Source: Hyphomicrobiales bacterium (lineage in GTDB: Bacteria > Pseudomonadota > Alphaproteobacteria > Rhizobiales > Rhizobiaceae). Taken from it: a stretch of DNA of 64,000 bases. The position numbers and the translations under genes were made by a program. Where the stretch lies: assembly GCA_900470155.1 (NCBI GenBank), contig UBZT01000008.1, forward strand, positions 184,114 through 248,113, written 5' to 3'. Every line of letters begins with the position of its first letter. The first letter of the stretch is position 1. Below are positions 48,796 to 59,574 of the stretch, piece by piece. A model generated the notes under the pieces. The model made no database searches, was not told the origin of the DNA, and saw only the letters and a program-made list of their open reading frames with translations.

Positions 48796-49614
48796 ATGAA
48801 ACAACTTGCGCCTCACGTCGGAAGCGGTGGCGCGGATTTGGTGGCTTCGCTTGAGGCCATGCCAAATCTTCGAACACTTCTGTATGTCGGTCCGCCGGAT
48901 GTCATTTCCGGAGCGATGGCTGCGGCCATCCAGCGCGAATTTCCCTTTCTCAGGGTATCCCACAGCGTCAGCATGCTTTCAGCTCTGGGAGAGTTTGATA
49001 TTCCGCTCCGCCTTGTGCTTGTCGATTTGCTGCATGCACACGAACTGAGTGATTGCGTCTCTGAACTGCTGGCCCAACATCCGTCTGCCGCCATTGCCAT
49101 CGTCACCGATAGTGATCTGCGCGGCAGCGTCGAGCGGTTCCATCTGGTCGATACAAGCCACGTCCAAGGCGTTCTCCCGCTCAATGTCAGTCTCGACGTG
49201 CTGCTTTCAATGCTGCGGATTATCCTGAGAGGAGGGACATACTTCCCTTCAATCGCCTTTCGCAATCAAGACAGAATCAGTTGGCGAAACGAAGGAAGCG
49301 CTGAAGACGATGTGAAGCCGCATCAAACCCAAGAAATCCAGGGCAAGACCATGCACCAGTTGACCAAACGCGAAAACGAGATCCTGGCGAGGATAGCCCT
49401 GGGCAATCAGAACAAGATTATCGCGGCCGCACTGGGTTTGTCCGAGCACACGGTCAAGATTCACATCCACAACATCATCACCAAACTCGGTGTTCACAAT
49501 CGTACCGAAGCAGTCGCGCTTTATTTCGAAAACAGGGACAGGGAGGCGGGCAACGCGGTGAACGGCGATCTCCACAGGCCGGGCAGCAACCCGGTGTCCG
49601 GCAGCGATGCCTAG
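48796..49614 (+). CDS. LuxR/NarL-type regulator with degenerate receiver
   Basis: A 272-residue transcription factor. Residues about 24-150 have the pattern of a response-regulator receiver. Asp77 (LVLVDLL) sits at the phosphoacceptor position, but the acidic pair after the first strand reads YVGPPD and the conserved Lys is replaced (GVLPLN), so normal phosphorylation is doubtful. The LuxR helix-turn-helix is intact at 188-245 (LTKRENEILARIALG ... LSEHTVKIHIHNI). GGGGAGG precedes the ATG. It is divergent from the secretion operon and is the likely regulator. No sensor kinase is next to it. Confidence 0.85.
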   Translation: MKQLAPHVGSGGADLVASLEAMPNLRTLLYVGPPDVISGAMAAAIQREFPFLRVSHSVSMLSALGEFDIPLRLVLVDLLHAHELSDCVSELLAQHPSAAIAIVTDSDLRGSVERFHLVDTSHVQGVLPLNVSLDVLLSMLRIILRGGTYFPSIAFRNQDRISWRNEGSAEDDVKPHQTQEIQGKTMHQLTKRENEILARIALGNQNKIIAAALGLSEHTVKIHIHNIITKLGVHNRTEAVALYFENRDREAGNAVNGDLHRPGSNPVSGSDA

Positions 49615-50089
49615 ATTTCAGGATGTCCTGCTGCTGATCGGACAGTTGAACTACACCTGGACCAATACCGAAAGCCTCCTGATCCATATGATCGCCGGCC
49701 TTGCCCAGTCGGACAAGGAGACGGCGATCGTCATTTTCCTGACGCTCAATACCCCGCGCGCGCGTATCGATCTGGTCGAGCGCCTTGCCAAGATGCAGAA
49801 GACCTCGGCCGACTGCCGTGCCGACGTGCTGGATGCAACACGGCGGTTGACGGAAGAGGCCAAGCTCCGCAACAAATACAATCACTGCATCTATTCGTTC
49901 GACCCCGACAGCGGTCGCGGATTGACGCAGTCCATGCGCATATTTGAAGGCAGGGACGACATCAAATACGGCAAGATCGAAGAACTTGACGACCAGGAAA
50001 TCGAGCGGATCCGCGAAAGCATCCGCTCCCTGATCAGGATCAATCAGTCGTTTTGGACCATCACCGAAAAATACGGCTTTCCCAAATAG
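49607..50089 (+). CDS. Hypothetical protein coupled to the LuxR-type gene
   Basis: A 160-residue cytoplasmic protein of unknown function. It appears mostly helical, with a hydrophobic first third (LLLIGQLNYTWTNTESLL) and a charged remainder. A short hydrophobic stretch is not long enough for a clear membrane helix. It overlaps the LuxR-type gene by 8 bp in another frame, which implies translational coupling and perhaps a shared role in regulation. Confidence 0.65.
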   Translation: MPRFQDVLLLIGQLNYTWTNTESLLIHMIAGLAQSDKETAIVIFLTLNTPRARIDLVERLAKMQKTSADCRADVLDATRRLTEEAKLRNKYNHCIYSFDPDSGRGLTQSMRIFEGRDDIKYGKIEELDDQEIERIRESIRSLIRINQSFWTITEKYGFPK

Positions 50090-50100
50090 TCCATTGCTTT

Positions 50101-50127
50101 GTCTGACAGGCCCCGTCTGACAGGCCC
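50101..50127. repeat. 13-bp direct repeat
   Basis: The 13-bp sequence at 50101-50113 is repeated exactly at 50115-50127, right after the hypothetical gene. The halves are spaced by one base. The cause is unclear: slippage duplication or a binding site. Confidence 0.6.
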
Positions 50128-50264
50128 TGGCCCCGGATCACTGCCTGAACCATGCCGTACCCCTTCCATGTTTGACGATTGGCTGTGTGTGACAGTGTCG
50201 CCCATTGTTTTTGCCGCATATTGGCGCAAACACTGGGTGCAAATCAAAACGGAGATCGTGACGG

Positions 50265-50807
50265 ATGTCGGTGGACACGGAAAAGACGCTGCTCGGCAAG
50301 GCCCTGCATGAATTGAACCCGGCGGAGAAGAAAGTTCTGCGCCATGCGCGCGAACAACGCACGCTGTCGACCGATGCCGGACAGGATTTTTTGGCCGGGT
50401 CGACCAGAGGTCAGCGACTGGCCGATGCGATCGCCCGTGTCGGCGGATCGTGGAACTTCATCATCGGCTTTCTCGTGTTCCTGGTGGCCTGGGTCGTTTT
50501 CAACACTGCGGTGCTGACCACCGGTTCGCTGGATCCCTATCCGTTCATTTTCCTCAATCTGATCCTCTCCATGCTTGCGGCCATCCAAGCGCCAATCATC
50601 ATGATGAGCCAGAACCGCCAGGCAGAGCGGGATCGCTTCATGGCCGCCAAGGACTATGAGATCAACCTGAAGGCGGAGATCGAGGTTCTCGGGCTGCACC
50701 GCAAGATCGATCTGCATGTTCTGAAAGAGTTGCAGGCAACCCGTCAGGAGATCGCTGAGCTGAAAGCGAGCATAGATACCCTTTCGCAGGCACGCGACAA
50801 GCACTAG
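50265..50807 (+). CDS. DUF1003 membrane protein
   Basis: A 180-residue inner-membrane protein of the DUF1003 family. The family core is seen: DAIARVGGSWNFIIGFLVFL, then a second helix with PYPFIFLNLILS and MMSQNRQAERDR. Two transmembrane helices (about 65-85 and 100-120) precede a coiled-coil C-terminus. Function unknown. Start ATG 50265. It is 40 bp upstream of the VOC gene and may be co-transcribed with it. Confidence 0.85.
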   Translation: MSVDTEKTLLGKALHELNPAEKKVLRHAREQRTLSTDAGQDFLAGSTRGQRLADAIARVGGSWNFIIGFLVFLVAWVVFNTAVLTTGSLDPYPFIFLNLILSMLAAIQAPIIMMSQNRQAERDRFMAAKDYEINLKAEIEVLGLHRKIDLHVLKELQATRQEIAELKASIDTLSQARDKH

Positions 50808-50847
50808 GTAAGGCGAACGACAGATGTCCGCTGCAGGAGGGATCGCC

Positions 50848-51741
50848 ATGGAGACGCAAAGCCAGACGCCGAGGGCGATCGATCACCTCGTTCTGCCGGT
50901 TGCCTCGCTGGACATTGCCCGGTCGCGGCTGTCGGCGATTGGCTTCACGGTTGCCGGTGATGCGCTGCATCCGTTCGGGACGGAGAATGCCTGTGTCTTT
51001 TTTGCGGATGATACCTATCTGGAACCGCTTGCCATCGCCAGTCGTGAAGACTGCGAGGCGGCGGCCAAGGCCGGCAATGTCTTTGTCGCCCGCGACCAGG
51101 CTTTCCGCTTTCGGCGCGGCGAGGGCTTGTCCGCCATCGTTGTGAAAACCGATGATGCACCGGCCGATGACGCACGCTTTCGCGTGCAAGGATTTGGCGC
51201 CGGCGAAATGCTGGAATTTTCCCGGTTGATGCGCTTTCCCGATGGCCGCGAGATCAATGCTGCCTTCAAGCTTGCTTTTGCCGCTGATCTTCGTTCACCC
51301 GATTTCTTCCTGTTTGCCTGCGAGCGGATCAACGCTCTGCCGACCGACCGTGGCGCTCTGCTGGTGCATGACAACGGCGTTATCGGCATCGCGCGCATTG
51401 TTCTGGTCGAGGACAATCCCAGCGACTTCCAGTATCTGCTCGAACTCGGCCTTGGTCAGCGAGATGTCACGGCCCATTCCTTCGGCATATCGGTCGCGGC
51501 CGCGAATGTAAGCGTCGATGCGCTGACACCGGACGGTTTCAACGCGCATTTCGCTGTGACCCCGAGCCGACAGGGTCGAGGCCTTGAAGGTGCGGCCATC
51601 GTCTTCCGCAGCCGTGATATCGGCGTGACAGAAACCTGTCTCGCTGCTAATGCCATCGCCTACCAGAGACTGGGCACGCGCCTTGTCGTCGCGCCGGCCC
51701 CAGGCCAAGGCGTTCTATTTGTCTTCGAGGAGCAAGCATGA
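50848..51741 (+). CDS. VOC-family (glyoxalase-like) protein
   Basis: A 297-residue protein with a glyoxalase-like domain. The N-terminus is typical: [18 protein letters not shown], with His near residue 13 as first metal ligand, and GFTVAGD follows. VOC proteins bind metals and act as lyases, dioxygenases or resistance proteins; the reaction is not indicated. The start at 50848 has AGGAGG at ideal spacing; ATG 50824 is less likely. The stop overlaps kdsA by 4 bp (ATGA). Confidence 0.8.
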   Translation: METQSQTPRAIDHLVLPVASLDIARSRLSAIGFTVAGDALHPFGTENACVFFADDTYLEPLAIASREDCEAAAKAGNVFVARDQAFRFRRGEGLSAIVVKTDDAPADDARFRVQGFGAGEMLEFSRLMRFPDGREINAAFKLAFAADLRSPDFFLFACERINALPTDRGALLVHDNGVIGIARIVLVEDNPSDFQYLLELGLGQRDVTAHSFGISVAAANVSVDALTPDGFNAHFAVTPSRQGRGLEGAAIVFRSRDIGVTETCLAANAIAYQRLGTRLVVAPAPGQGVLFVFEEQA

Positions 51742-52586
51742 GCAATCCGACCAATTCCGAAGTCACCGTCGGCGAAGGTGCCGGCAAAGTCGTGTTCTCG
51801 CAGAAGGCCCGTTTTTCGCTCATCGCCGGCCCCTGCCAGATGGAAAGTCGCGACCATGCGTTCATGATTGCTGGAAAGCTCGTCGAACTCTGCCGTGAAC
51901 TGGGAATCGGTTTGGTCTATAAGTCGTCCTTCGACAAGGCGAACCGCACATCGCTGTCCGCCGAGCGCGGCATCGGCCTGGAAACGGCCATGGAAGTCTT
52001 TGCCGACATCAAGAAGGAATACGGCATACCGGTCCTGACCGATATCCACACCGAGGAACAATGCGCGGCGGTTGCGCCGACCGTTGACGTGCTGCAGATC
52101 CCGGCATTCCTGTGCCGCCAGACAGATCTGCTGGTCGCTGCCGCCAAGACCGGCCGGGTGGTCAACGTCAAGAAGGGCCAGTTTTTGGCACCTTGGGACA
52201 TGAAGAATGTCCTGAACAAGCTCAATGCCACCGGCAATCCGAATGTGCTGCTTTGCGAGCGCGGCGCCTCATTTGGTTACAACACGCTGGTCTCCGACAT
52301 GCGATCGCTGCCGATCATGGCCGCCATGGGCGCGCCGGTCGTCTTCGATGCGACGCATTCCGTGCAGCAACCGGGCGGGCAGGGCGGTTCCTCCGGCGGC
52401 CAGCGCGAATTCGTCGAGACGCTGGCACGCGCAGCCGTTGCTGTTGGCGTCGGCGGGCTGTTCATCGAGACCCATCAGGATCCCGACAATGCGCCGTCCG
52501 ATGGCCCGAACATGGTTCGCATCGATCACATGCGCCGCCTGTTGGAAAAGCTGATCGCCTTCGACGATATCGCCAAGGCCGGTTGA
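51738..52586 (+). CDS. kdsA: 3-deoxy-8-phosphooctulonate synthase
   Basis: A 282-residue enzyme that condenses phosphoenolpyruvate and arabinose-5-phosphate into KDO-8-phosphate, for lipopolysaccharide core synthesis. Seen: [13 protein letters not shown], the [11 protein letters not shown] loop, [12 protein letters not shown], and [12 protein letters not shown]. In the last-named loop and in IAGPCQ the metal-type residues are visible; IAGPCQ carries Cys, as in metal-dependent enzymes. Coupled to the VOC gene; eno follows after 204 bp. Confidence 0.95.
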   Translation: MSNPTNSEVTVGEGAGKVVFSQKARFSLIAGPCQMESRDHAFMIAGKLVELCRELGIGLVYKSSFDKANRTSLSAERGIGLETAMEVFADIKKEYGIPVLTDIHTEEQCAAVAPTVDVLQIPAFLCRQTDLLVAAAKTGRVVNVKKGQFLAPWDMKNVLNKLNATGNPNVLLCERGASFGYNTLVSDMRSLPIMAAMGAPVVFDATHSVQQPGGQGGSSGGQREFVETLARAAVAVGVGGLFIETHQDPDNAPSDGPNMVRIDHMRRLLEKLIAFDDIAKAG

Positions 52587-52646
52587 GCCCGCTTAAACCG
52601 ATTTATGGTCGGCAATCGAGCCGTTCAATTCTTTTAAATCGATTAG

Positions 52647-54065
<1,419 letters not shown>

Positions 54066-54090
54066 TCTTCATTTTCAACGCCTGTTACCA

Positions 54091-54122
54091 AACCTGCGCC
54101 ACACCTGTGGCGCAGGTTTTTT
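54091..54122 (+). terminator. Strong intrinsic terminator after eno
   Basis: A nearly loop-free perfect 13-bp inverted repeat (54091-54103 with 54106-54118) runs into six T. It ends the kdsA-eno transcript. Confidence 0.9.
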
Positions 54123-54206
54123 GTTGCCCGCCAATCGCGGTCAATGATCGGTTAAGACATCAGCGCTAACTTGGCGAAAAGTTTTGCGTATCAGGGCGTT
54201 GTCGGC

Positions 54207-54524
54207 ATGTGGACCAGGCATCATAAAAAGAAGAAATTCGGTCGTCTCATTCTCCCTGCCGTGGCCATCGCATTCCTCTCCTACTTCGGTTATCATTCCC
54301 TTCATGGTGATTATGGTCTGCGTGCAGCGCAGGAGTTCGAGCGACAGCGCTTCGCGCGCAGTTCGGAGCTTGCTGTTCTTGTTGCCCAGCGTACGAGCCT
54401 TGAGAAGGAAGTCGGCTTGTTGAGCGACGGTTCGCTGGATGAAGACATCATCGACGAGAAGGCGCGCTATCAGCTGAATATGTCGCGACCGGACGAAATC
54501 GTCATCTTCAATACCTATTTCTAA
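54207..54524 (+). CDS. FtsB/DivIC-like septum formation initiator
   Basis: A 105-residue bitopic membrane protein. A basic start (MWTRHHKKKKFG) leads into one transmembrane helix (about 13-33). A coiled coil follows (about 40-75), then the typical end with DEDIIDEKARYQLNMSRPDE. The family belongs to the divisome and bridges cell-wall synthases. The ATG at 54207 is preferred over the TTG at 54171. Its place between eno and pdhA is standard in rhizobia. Confidence 0.87.
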   Translation: MWTRHHKKKKFGRLILPAVAIAFLSYFGYHSLHGDYGLRAAQEFERQRFARSSELAVLVAQRTSLEKEVGLLSDGSLDEDIIDEKARYQLNMSRPDEIVIFNTYF

Positions 54525-54590
54525 TTAACTGAAATCAAGTTAACTGAAAATTTGCAAGAAAATACAATAGCTTGTGTGGAATGCAAGCTA
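54525..54590 (+). promoter_or_regulatory. Repeats in the pdhA upstream region
   Basis: The 149-bp gap before pdhA holds two direct copies of TTAACTGAAA (54525-54534 and 54540-54549) and an inverted repeat TAGCTTG-N9-CAAGCTA (54568-54574 with 54584-54590). The gap is AT-rich. These are candidate operator sites for control of the pyruvate dehydrogenase operon; the regulator is not identified. Confidence 0.45.
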
Positions 54591-54673
54591 TGCATTTCTA
54601 GCATTGCCGCCGCGCCTTTTCTTGCTTATCCTGCATCCAACGATAGAGCATGCATAACCCATGGGAGGGATGA

Positions 54674-55720
54674 ATGGCGCCGCGAAAATCCGCGACTGCT
54701 TCTAGCCGGAAAACGACTGCAAAAGTTGCCGGCAAGGAATTCACCGGAAAAAATATGCCTGAATTTGGTGCGGACGAAGAGCTTCACGCGTATCGTGAAA
54801 TGCTTCTCATTCGCCGATTCGAAGAAAAGGCCGGCCAGCTTTACGGCATGGGCTTCATCGGCGGGTTCTGTCACCTCTACATCGGCCAGGAAGCCGTCGT
54901 AGTGGGCATGCAAATGGCGCAGAAGGAAGGTGACCAGGTCATCACCGCCTATCGCGACCATGGTCACATGCTGGCGGCTGGCCTCAGTGCCCGTGGCGTC
55001 ATGGCCGAATTGACCGGTCGCCGTAGCGGCCTGTCGAAGGGCAAGGGCGGCTCCATGCACATGTTCTCCAAAGAGAAGCATTTTTATGGTGGCCACGGCA
55101 TCGTCGGTGCCCAGGTTTCGCTCGGCACCGGTCTCGCCTTCGCCAACAAGTATCGCGGCAATGACAATGTGGCCGTTGCCTATTTCGGCGATGGCGCTGC
55201 CAACCAGGGCCAGGTCTACGAGAGCTTCAACATGGCGGCGCTCTGGAAGCTGCCGATCATCTACATCGTCGAGAACAACCGTTACGCCATGGGCACGTCG
55301 ACTGCCCGTGCGACGGCGCAGTCGAACTACTCGCTGCGCGGTTCCGGCTTCGGCATCCCGGGCGTCCAGGTCGATGGCATGGATGTGCGCGCCGTCAAGG
55401 CGGCTGCCGACGAGGCGCTTGAGCACTGCCGTTCCGGCAAGGGCCCGATCATCCTCGAAATGCTGACCTATCGCTATCGTGGTCACTCGATGTCCGACCC
55501 GGCTAAGTATCGTTCGAAGGAAGAAGTGCAGAAGATGCGCTCGGAACAGGATCCGATCGAGCAGGTGAAGGCTCGCCTTCTCGAAAAGGGCTGGGCCAAT
55601 GAGGATCAGCTGAAGGCAATCGACAAGGACGTTCGCGACATCGTCGCCGACAGTGCCGATTTCGCCCAGGCCGATCCGGAGCCGGATGTTTCCGAGCTCT
55701 ACACCGACATTCTTCTGTAA
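54674..55720 (+). CDS. pdhA: Pyruvate dehydrogenase E1 alpha subunit
   Basis: A 348-residue ThDP-dependent subunit that decarboxylates pyruvate together with PdhB. The ThDP motif begins with GDGAANQG and closes at VENN. GGSMHMFSKEKHFYGGHGIVG and YRYRGHSMSDPAKYR are the usual E1-alpha segments; the latter is the phosphorylation-loop region. The N-terminal about 28 residues are basic and flexible. First gene of pdhA-pdhB-pdhC. GGGAGGGATGA precedes the start. Confidence 0.96.
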   Translation: MAPRKSATASSRKTTAKVAGKEFTGKNMPEFGADEELHAYREMLLIRRFEEKAGQLYGMGFIGGFCHLYIGQEAVVVGMQMAQKEGDQVITAYRDHGHMLAAGLSARGVMAELTGRRSGLSKGKGGSMHMFSKEKHFYGGHGIVGAQVSLGTGLAFANKYRGNDNVAVAYFGDGAANQGQVYESFNMAALWKLPIIYIVENNRYAMGTSTARATAQSNYSLRGSGFGIPGVQVDGMDVRAVKAAADEALEHCRSGKGPIILEMLTYRYRGHSMSDPAKYRSKEEVQKMRSEQDPIEQVKARLLEKGWANEDQLKAIDKDVRDIVADSADFAQADPEPDVSELYTDILL

Positions 55721-55735
55721 TCGGGGAGGGAACCC

Positions 55736-57112
55736 ATGCCGATCGAAATTTTGATGCCCGCCCTTTCTCCGACCATGGAAGAAGGCACGCTTTCCAAGTG
55801 GATCAAGCAGGAAGGCGACACCGTTAAGTCTGGCGATGTGATCGCCGAGATCGAGACCGACAAGGCGACCATGGAAGTGGAAGCCGTCGATGAAGGTATC
55901 CTCGGCAAGCTTCTGGTTGCCGCCGGCACCGAAGGCGTCAAGGTGAATACGCCGATTGCTGTCCTGCTGCAGGATGGTGAAAGCGCCGACGCTGCTCCGG
56001 CTGCGAAGGCTGCTGCGCCGCAGGTGGCCCAGGAAGAAAAGCCGACCGAGACCGGCTCGGCTTCCGCACCTGTACCGGCTGCGCCGGTGGCGCCGACCGC
56101 CGCCGATCCGGATATTCCGGCTGGCACCGAAATGGTAACGATGACGGTGCGTGAAGCGCTGCGCGAAGCCATGGCGGAAGAAATGCGCGCCAACCCGGAT
56201 GTCTTCATCATGGGTGAGGAAGTCGCCGAATATCAGGGCGCCTACAAGATCACGCAGGGCCTGCTCGCCGAGTTCGGCGCCAAGCGCGTCGTTGACACCC
56301 CGATCACCGAGCACGGCTTTGCCGGCGTCGGCGTCGGTGCGGCAATGACCGGTCTGCGTCCGATCGTCGAGTTCATGACATTCAACTTCGCCATGCAGGC
56401 GATCGACCAGATCATCAACTCGGCTGCCAAGACGCTCTATATGTCGGGTGGCCAGATGGGCGCGCCGATCGTCTTCCGTGGTCCCAATGGTGCGGCGGCC
56501 CGCGTCGGCGCCCAGCACAGCCAGGACTATGCGGCCTGGTACAGCCAGATCCCGGGCCTGAAAGTCATCATGCCGTATACGGCGGCTGACGCGAAGGGCC
56601 TGCTGAAGGCCGCCATCCGCGATCCGAACCCGATCATCTTCCTCGAGAACGAAATCCTCTATGGTCACTCGTTCGAAGTGCCGAAGATGGATGATTTCGT
56701 CCTGCCGATCGGCAAGGCGCGCATCCACAAGACCGGCAAGGATGTGACCATCGTCTCCTTCGGTATCGGCATGACTTACGCCACCAAGGCGGTTGCCGAG
56801 CTGGAAAAGGAAGGCATCGACGTCGAACTGATCGACCTGCGCACCATCCGCCCGATGGATCTTCCGACCGTGATCGAATCGGTCAAGAAGACCGGCCGTC
56901 TGGTCACCGTCGAGGAAGGTTACCCGCAGGGTTCCGTCGGCACAGAAATTGCCACCCGCGTCATGCAGCAGGCCTTCGACTATCTCGATGCGCCGATCCT
57001 GACGATCGCCGGCAAGGACGTACCGATGCCTTACGCGGCCAATCTCGAAAAGCTCGCTCTGCCGAATGTCGGCGAAGTGGTTCAGGCCGTCAAAACCGTC
57101 TGCTACAAGTAA
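55736..57112 (+). CDS. pdhB: Pyruvate dehydrogenase E1 beta subunit with lipoyl domain
   Basis: A 458-residue subunit. An N-terminal lipoyl domain (1-80, lipoylated Lys in [11 protein letters not shown]) and an Ala/Pro linker (85-130) precede the E1-beta transketolase-type domain (about 140-458), with [13 protein letters not shown] at its start and YGHSFEVPK later. A lipoyl domain on E1 beta is known from rhizobia and relatives. It shares a long identical DNA stretch with the lipoyl domain of pdhC. 15 bp after pdhA. Confidence 0.96.
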   Translation: MPIEILMPALSPTMEEGTLSKWIKQEGDTVKSGDVIAEIETDKATMEVEAVDEGILGKLLVAAGTEGVKVNTPIAVLLQDGESADAAPAAKAAAPQVAQEEKPTETGSASAPVPAAPVAPTAADPDIPAGTEMVTMTVREALREAMAEEMRANPDVFIMGEEVAEYQGAYKITQGLLAEFGAKRVVDTPITEHGFAGVGVGAAMTGLRPIVEFMTFNFAMQAIDQIINSAAKTLYMSGGQMGAPIVFRGPNGAAARVGAQHSQDYAAWYSQIPGLKVIMPYTAADAKGLLKAAIRDPNPIIFLENEILYGHSFEVPKMDDFVLPIGKARIHKTGKDVTIVSFGIGMTYATKAVAELEKEGIDVELIDLRTIRPMDLPTVIESVKKTGRLVTVEEGYPQGSVGTEIATRVMQQAFDYLDAPILTIAGKDVPMPYAANLEKLALPNVGEVVQAVKTVCYK

Positions 57113-57127
57113 GGGGAGGCTAGGGTC

Positions 57128-58453
57128 ATGCCGATCAATATCACCATGCCGGCGCTCTCTCCGACGATGGAAGAGGGCAATCTGGCCAAGTGGCTGGTCA
57201 AGGAAGGCGACACCGTCAAGTCCGGCGATGTCATCGCCGAGATTGAGACCGACAAGGCGACCATGGAAGTGGAAGCCGTCGATGAAGGCGTCGTTGCCAA
57301 GCTGGTCGTTCCAGCCGGCACCGAAGCCGTCAAGGTCAATGCCGTGATCGCCATCCTCGCCGCCGATGGCGAGGATGTTGCGGCCGCAGCGGCTGGCGGC
57401 GGTTCCGCTGCGCCGGCCAAGGCTGAGGCACCGGCTGCCGCTCCGGCACCCGCAGCATCGCCGGCTCCGGCTGCAGCGGCCCCCGTTGCTGCAGCTCCGG
57501 CTGTTGCCCAGTCCGGCGACCGCGTTTTTGCCTCGCCGCTGGCCCGTCGCCTGGCCAAGGAAGCCGGTCTCGATCTGTCGGCTGTTGCCGGTTCCGGTCC
57601 GAAGGGTCGCGTCGTCAAGAGCGATGTCGAAAAGGCCGTGACCACCGGCGGCACCAAGGCGGCACCTGCTGCTGCCGCACCGTCGGCTGCTCCCGCTCCA
57701 GTCTTGGCAAAGGGCGCTTCGGACGAAGCGGTTCTCAAGAACTTCGCCGAAGGCTCCTACGAGCTCGTGCCACATGACGGCATGCGCAAGACGATCGCCA
57801 AGCGCCTGGTCGAATCCAAGCAGACGATTCCGCATTTCTACGTCTCCGTCGATTGCGAACTGGACACGCTGCTGGCGCTGCGCGCCCAGTTGAACGATGC
57901 GGCACCCCGCAAGGACAGTGCGCCGGCCTACAAGCTCTCGGTCAACGACATGGTCATCAAGGCCCTGGCGCTTGCCCTGCGCGATGTTCCGGATGCCAAC
58001 GTTTCCTGGACCGAAAGCGCCATGGTCAAGCACAAGCACGCCGATGTCGGCGTTGCCGTGTCGATCCCGGGCGGCCTGATCACCCCGATCATCCGCAGCG
58101 CTGAGTTGAAGACACTGTCGGCGATCTCGACAGAAATGAAGGATCTCGGCAAGCGGGCCAAGGATCGCAAGCTGAAGCCCGAGGAATACCAGGGCGGCAC
58201 GACTGCCGTGTCCAACATGGGCATGATGGGCGTGAAAAGCTTCTCCGCCGTCGTCAACCCGCCGCATGCCACCATCCTGGCGGTCGGCGCGGGCGAAGAG
58301 CGGGTCGTGGTCAAGAATGGCGAAATGAAGATCGCCAATGTCATGACCGTGACGCTGTCGACCGACCATCGCTGCGTCGATGGCGCGCTCGGTGCCGAAC
58401 TGCTCGGCGCCTTCAAGCGCTACATCGAAAATCCGATGGGCATGCTGGTCTGA
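57128..58453 (+). CDS. pdhC: Dihydrolipoamide acetyltransferase (E2 of PDH)
   Basis: A 441-residue core enzyme. The lipoyl domain (1-80, Lys in [11 protein letters not shown]) is followed by an Ala/Pro-rich linker, the peripheral-subunit-binding domain (about 133-168, [20 protein letters not shown]) and the acyltransferase domain with [15 protein letters not shown] (catalytic His and Asp). It passes the acetyl group from lipoate to CoA. 15 bp after pdhB. Confidence 0.96.
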   Translation: MPINITMPALSPTMEEGNLAKWLVKEGDTVKSGDVIAEIETDKATMEVEAVDEGVVAKLVVPAGTEAVKVNAVIAILAADGEDVAAAAAGGGSAAPAKAEAPAAAPAPAASPAPAAAAPVAAAPAVAQSGDRVFASPLARRLAKEAGLDLSAVAGSGPKGRVVKSDVEKAVTTGGTKAAPAAAAPSAAPAPVLAKGASDEAVLKNFAEGSYELVPHDGMRKTIAKRLVESKQTIPHFYVSVDCELDTLLALRAQLNDAAPRKDSAPAYKLSVNDMVIKALALALRDVPDANVSWTESAMVKHKHADVGVAVSIPGGLITPIIRSAELKTLSAISTEMKDLGKRAKDRKLKPEEYQGGTTAVSNMGMMGVKSFSAVVNPPHATILAVGAGEERVVVKNGEMKIANVMTVTLSTDHRCVDGALGAELLGAFKRYIENPMGMLV

Positions 58454-58468
58454 CGAGGGAGCGGGTGC

Positions 58469-59107
58469 ATGAAAACCGTTCTCTGCTACGGCGATAGCCT
58501 GACCTGGGGATACGATCCGGTTAATCCGGGTCGTCATGCCTATGAGGACCGCTGGACGAGCGTCTTGCAAAAGGCGCTCGGGCACGGTGTCAGGGTGATC
58601 GCCGAAGGGTTGAACGGCCGCACCACCGCCTATGACGATCATCTCGCTGATTGCGAGCGCAATGGCGTCAAGCTGCTGCCGACTGTGTTGGAAACCCACA
58701 AGCCGCTGGACCTGGTCATCCTGCTGCTCGGCACCAACGACATGAAGCGCGGCATTGGCGGGTCGGCGATTGCCGCAACCAAGGGCGTTGATCGGCTGAT
58801 CAAGCAGATCCGGCATCATGACTGGGGCTTCGGCTATGAAGGTCCCGACATTCTGCTCGTTTCGCCACCAGTGATTTGCCATACGGCGAATGTGCATTTC
58901 GCCGCGATGTTCAGGGGTGGGCTGGAGGAATCGCAGATGCTCGCGAGCCTCTACCGCGATCTCGCGGACGAGGCGGGTTGCGGCTTCTTCGATGCGGGTT
59001 CGGTGGCGAAGACCTCGCCGCTGGATGGTATCCATCTTGACGCCGAAAATACCCGTGCGATCGGCCGTGGTCTGGAGCCGATCGCACGCATGATGCTCGG
59101 GATATAG
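58469..59107 (+). CDS. SGNH/GDSL esterase (arylesterase-like)
   Basis: A 212-residue hydrolase with all SGNH blocks: CYGDSLTWG (catalytic Ser, block I), EGLNGRTT (Gly, block II), LLLGTNDMKRG (Asn, block III) and SPLDGIHLDAEN (Asp-His, block V). No signal peptide. It resembles the octameric arylesterases/acyltransferases known from Sinorhizobium and Mycobacterium smegmatis. Placed 15 bp after pdhC, likely in the same transcript, though a metabolic link is not evident. Confidence 0.9.
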   Translation: MKTVLCYGDSLTWGYDPVNPGRHAYEDRWTSVLQKALGHGVRVIAEGLNGRTTAYDDHLADCERNGVKLLPTVLETHKPLDLVILLLGTNDMKRGIGGSAIAATKGVDRLIKQIRHHDWGFGYEGPDILLVSPPVICHTANVHFAAMFRGGLEESQMLASLYRDLADEAGCGFFDAGSVAKTSPLDGIHLDAENTRAIGRGLEPIARMMLGI

Positions 59108-59226
59108 ACTGGCTTATTCCAATGGAGGTCGGGGCGACAAAGGCCGGCGCCATTGATCAAAATCAAGGAGTGAATGTGCCCTGTGCTTAGGGTGTTGCCG
59201 TGGACCTTCAAAGAGGAGACGGAAAC

Positions 59227-59493
59227 ATGTCGAACACACCGCACGAACTGGCCGCTGAATTTCCGGAACACGTCGCGCTGATACGCCATCTGAAGGAAAC
59301 GGATGGACATTTTGCCAGACTGTTCGAGACCTATCACGAGGTCAACGGGACGATCCATCGCGCCGAAACCGATATCGAGCCTGCAGACGACTTCCGCATA
59401 GTCGAACTTCGCAAGAAGCGGATGCAGCTCAAGGACGAAATCTACGGGATGCTGGTTCGTCATGAACCGGAAGCCGAAACGCCCGCCGCTTGA
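59227..59493 (+). CDS. YdcH-family (DUF465) small protein
   Basis: An 88-residue, all-helical cytoplasmic protein of the YdcH/DUF465 family. HLKETDGHFARLFETYHEVNG is split over the conserved first helix and ELRKKRMQLKDEIYGML over the second. Function unknown. GAGGAGAC stands before the ATG at 59227, so the longer frame from 59200 is not used. Confidence 0.85.
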   Translation: MSNTPHELAAEFPEHVALIRHLKETDGHFARLFETYHEVNGTIHRAETDIEPADDFRIVELRKKRMQLKDEIYGMLVRHEPEAETPAA

Positions 59494-59574
59494 GGCGGGT
59501 TGCGCTTCCAGTCCCGTTTGAACCTCCGGCGCCAGGCGATCGGAGGCTCTGATAACCGAGGAGTGGAAGCACCC

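Noticed and set aside
54626..59035. A 1469-codon open frame on the minus strand
   Set aside because: It lies antisense to pdhA, pdhB, pdhC and the SGNH esterase, which have clear family motifs. Long antisense frames are common opposite high-GC genes. Its composition is His/Asp/Arg-rich and has no domain.
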